Made by a program: the position numbers and the translations under genes
Notes under the pieces: generated by a model
What the model saw: only the letters and a program-made list of their open reading frames with translations
Databases searched by the model: none
Told to the model about the DNA's origin: nothing
From: Syntrophomonas sp964422685
Lineage (GTDB): Bacteria > Bacillota > Syntrophomonadia > Syntrophomonadales > Syntrophomonadaceae
Length of the DNA stretch: 14,380 nucleotides
Assembly (NCBI GenBank): GCA_964422685.1
Contig: CAYRCG010000046.1
Location: 1-14,380 of the forward strand
Direction: 5' to 3'
Shown here: positions 13,247 through 14,380 of the stretch, piece after piece
Position numbering within the stretch: position 1 is the first letter of the stretch
Layout of the letters: each line of letters begins with the position of its first letter

Positions 13247-14257
13247 ATGCCAGAAAGTATAATCCTGGGGATCGAGACCTCTTGCGACGAAACAGCGGCA
13301 GCCCTCGTTCGCAATGGAGAGGAAATCCTATCTAATATCGTGAATTCCCAGATTGATATACATAGGCAATTTGGTGGGGTGGTCCCGGAAGTTGCCTCGC
13401 GTAAACATATCGAGAATATAGCCGGGGTAGTAGAAAAGGCATTTTCCGCAGCCCGGTTGGAGCATTCCGATATCGATGCGGTAGCAGTAACTAACAGGCC
13501 GGGGTTAATCGGTGCGTTACTGGTGGGGGTTTCCTTTGCCAAGGCATTCGCTTATGCTCTGGATAAACCCCTGCTAGCGGTAAACCATCTGCACGGGCAT
13601 ATTTACGCCAATTTTTTGGAGCATAAAAACATAGAATTTCCCGCTGTTTGCCTGGTGGTTTCCGGGGGACATAGCAGCCTTCTTTTGATGAACAATCGGA
13701 ATGAAATGAAAACGATAGGAGAGACTCGTGATGATGCCGCCGGGGAGGCATTTGATAAAGTGGCGCGGTTCTTAGGTTTGGGCTACCCCGGCGGGCCTGC
13801 TATACAGGAAGCCGCTGCGAAGGGAAAAGCCGGCCAAGTACAATTGCCTCGGGTTTTCCTGGACCGGGACGATTTTGAGTTTAGTTTTAGCGGCCTTAAA
13901 ACCGCCGCTATGAACCAGTGGAATAAGATGCAGCGTAGAGGTGAGGGTGATGTATTCGCTATGGCTGCCGAATTCCAGATGGCCTTAGTTGAGGTCCTAG
14001 TAGAAAAAAGCATCAAAGCGGCGAGGCGTTATCAAGTGAAAACGGTTCTGTTAGCTGGGGGGGTAGCTGCTAACCAGGAGTTACGGCGTTTAATGCAAAA
14101 GAAGGCAGAGGAAAACAGCTTGCAGCTCTACTATCCTTCTTTGGGACTCTGTACGGACAATGCGGCTATGGTTGCGGCCAATGCCCATTACCACTATATA
14201 AACGGGAATTTTGCCCCCCTTTCGTTAAACGCTTACCCTAGCCAATTGTCCCTGTGA
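13247..14257 (+). CDS. tsaD: tRNA t6A37 threonylcarbamoyltransferase TsaD
   Basis: A 336-aa enzyme that transfers the threonylcarbamoyl group to A37 of ANN-decoding tRNAs, with TsaB and TsaE. The start is ATG at 13247, 6 bases after AAAGGTG; the frame is also open from GTG 13238. It opens ILGIETSCDETAAALV. The metal ligands are His114 and His118 (HLHGH) and Asp304 (CTDNAAM). GVVPEVASRKHIENI, VVSGGHSSL, ARFLGLGYPGGP, FSFSGLKTA and LAGGVAANQELR are all present, so it should be active. tsaC is not in the window and must lie elsewhere. The DnaA-box cluster begins 8 bases after its stop. Confidence 0.97.
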   Translation: MPESIILGIETSCDETAAALVRNGEEILSNIVNSQIDIHRQFGGVVPEVASRKHIENIAGVVEKAFSAARLEHSDIDAVAVTNRPGLIGALLVGVSFAKAFAYALDKPLLAVNHLHGHIYANFLEHKNIEFPAVCLVVSGGHSSLLLMNNRNEMKTIGETRDDAAGEAFDKVARFLGLGYPGGPAIQEAAAKGKAGQVQLPRVFLDRDDFEFSFSGLKTAAMNQWNKMQRRGEGDVFAMAAEFQMALVEVLVEKSIKAARRYQVKTVLLAGGVAANQELRRLMQKKAEENSLQLYYPSLGLCTDNAAMVAANAHYHYINGNFAPLSLNAYPSQLSL

Positions 14258-14265
14258 AAAATGCC

Positions 14266-14295
14266 TGTGGATAATGTGGATAAGTCTGTTGATAA
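14266..14295 (+). promoter_or_regulatory. Cluster of three DnaA boxes (two perfect and abutting)
   Basis: TGTGGATAA, the complement of the consensus TTATCCACA, occurs at 14266-14274 and at 14275-14283 with no gap. TGTTGATAA at 14287-14295 differs at one base. All share one orientation. The rest of the visible tail (14296-14380) has no gene. Confidence 0.75.
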
Positions 14296-14380
14296 TTGGT
14301 ATTCCTTAGTTTGTTGGCCTCAGGGCAAATTGATGTTTGCTTTTGTAATTTGATAGATACCCCGATAATTGAAAAATATC

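Noticed and set aside
14330..14359. Possible promoter TTGATG-N18-TAGATA at the end of the window.
   Set aside because: The -10 matches only half of the consensus and no downstream gene is visible.

Overview
The window looks like low-to-mid GC Firmicutes chromosome, most likely a Clostridia member close to Syntrophomonas. The reasons are the acpS-nnr-alr-ndoAI-ndoA and tsaE-tsaB-rimI-tsaD gene orders, strong GGAGG-type ribosome binding sites, many TTG and GTG starts, and a spore-type family 18 glycoside hydrolase. The lineage is an inference from gene content. All supported genes are on the + strand, and I see no phage, CRISPR, tRNA or rRNA.

Layout. 1-173 is the 3' end of an unidentified gene. 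269-1246 is an exported L,D-transpeptidase with two peptidoglycan-binding domains. 1247-1587 is a spacer holding an 88-bp repeat with inverted ends. 1588-2067 is a cheW with no other chemotaxis gene in view, closed by a terminator. 2156-5697 is a compact run: acpS, nnr (NAD(P)HX repair), a two-CBS-domain protein and alr. 5892-6517 is the type II toxin-antitoxin pair ndoAI/ndoA (MazE/MazF-like), preceded by a 24-bp near-palindrome centred on a perfect TATAAT box. A heptad repeat and a terminator follow. 6766-7449 is a peptidase C26 glutamine amidotransferase-like hydrolase. 7671-8816 is an imidazolonepropionase-like amidohydrolase, overlapped by a 63-aa ORF. 9180-10541 is a secreted copper-amine-oxidase-N plus GH18 protein, followed by a hairpin. 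10771-14257 is an operon of family 4 uracil-DNA glycosylase, tsaE, tsaB, rimI and tsaD. After tsaD lie two back-to-back perfect DnaA boxes and a third with one mismatch.

How it fits together. The acpS-alr block supplies core metabolism: carrier-protein activation, repair of damaged NAD(P)H and D-alanine for the wall. The L,D-transpeptidase and GH18 protein act on the envelope or the spore wall. The tsaE-tsaB-tsaD set makes the t6A modification of ANN-decoding tRNAs, and its transcript carries a DNA-repair glycosylase and a ribosomal-protein acetyltransferase.

This is mostly ordinary core genome and I do not see a convincing undescribed multi-gene system. The items most worth checking are non-coding: the palindrome over the toxin-antitoxin -10 box, the tandem DnaA boxes beside tsaD, a promoter that seems to be built from a repeat end in front of the t6A operon, and the 7-bp periodic tract after ndoA.
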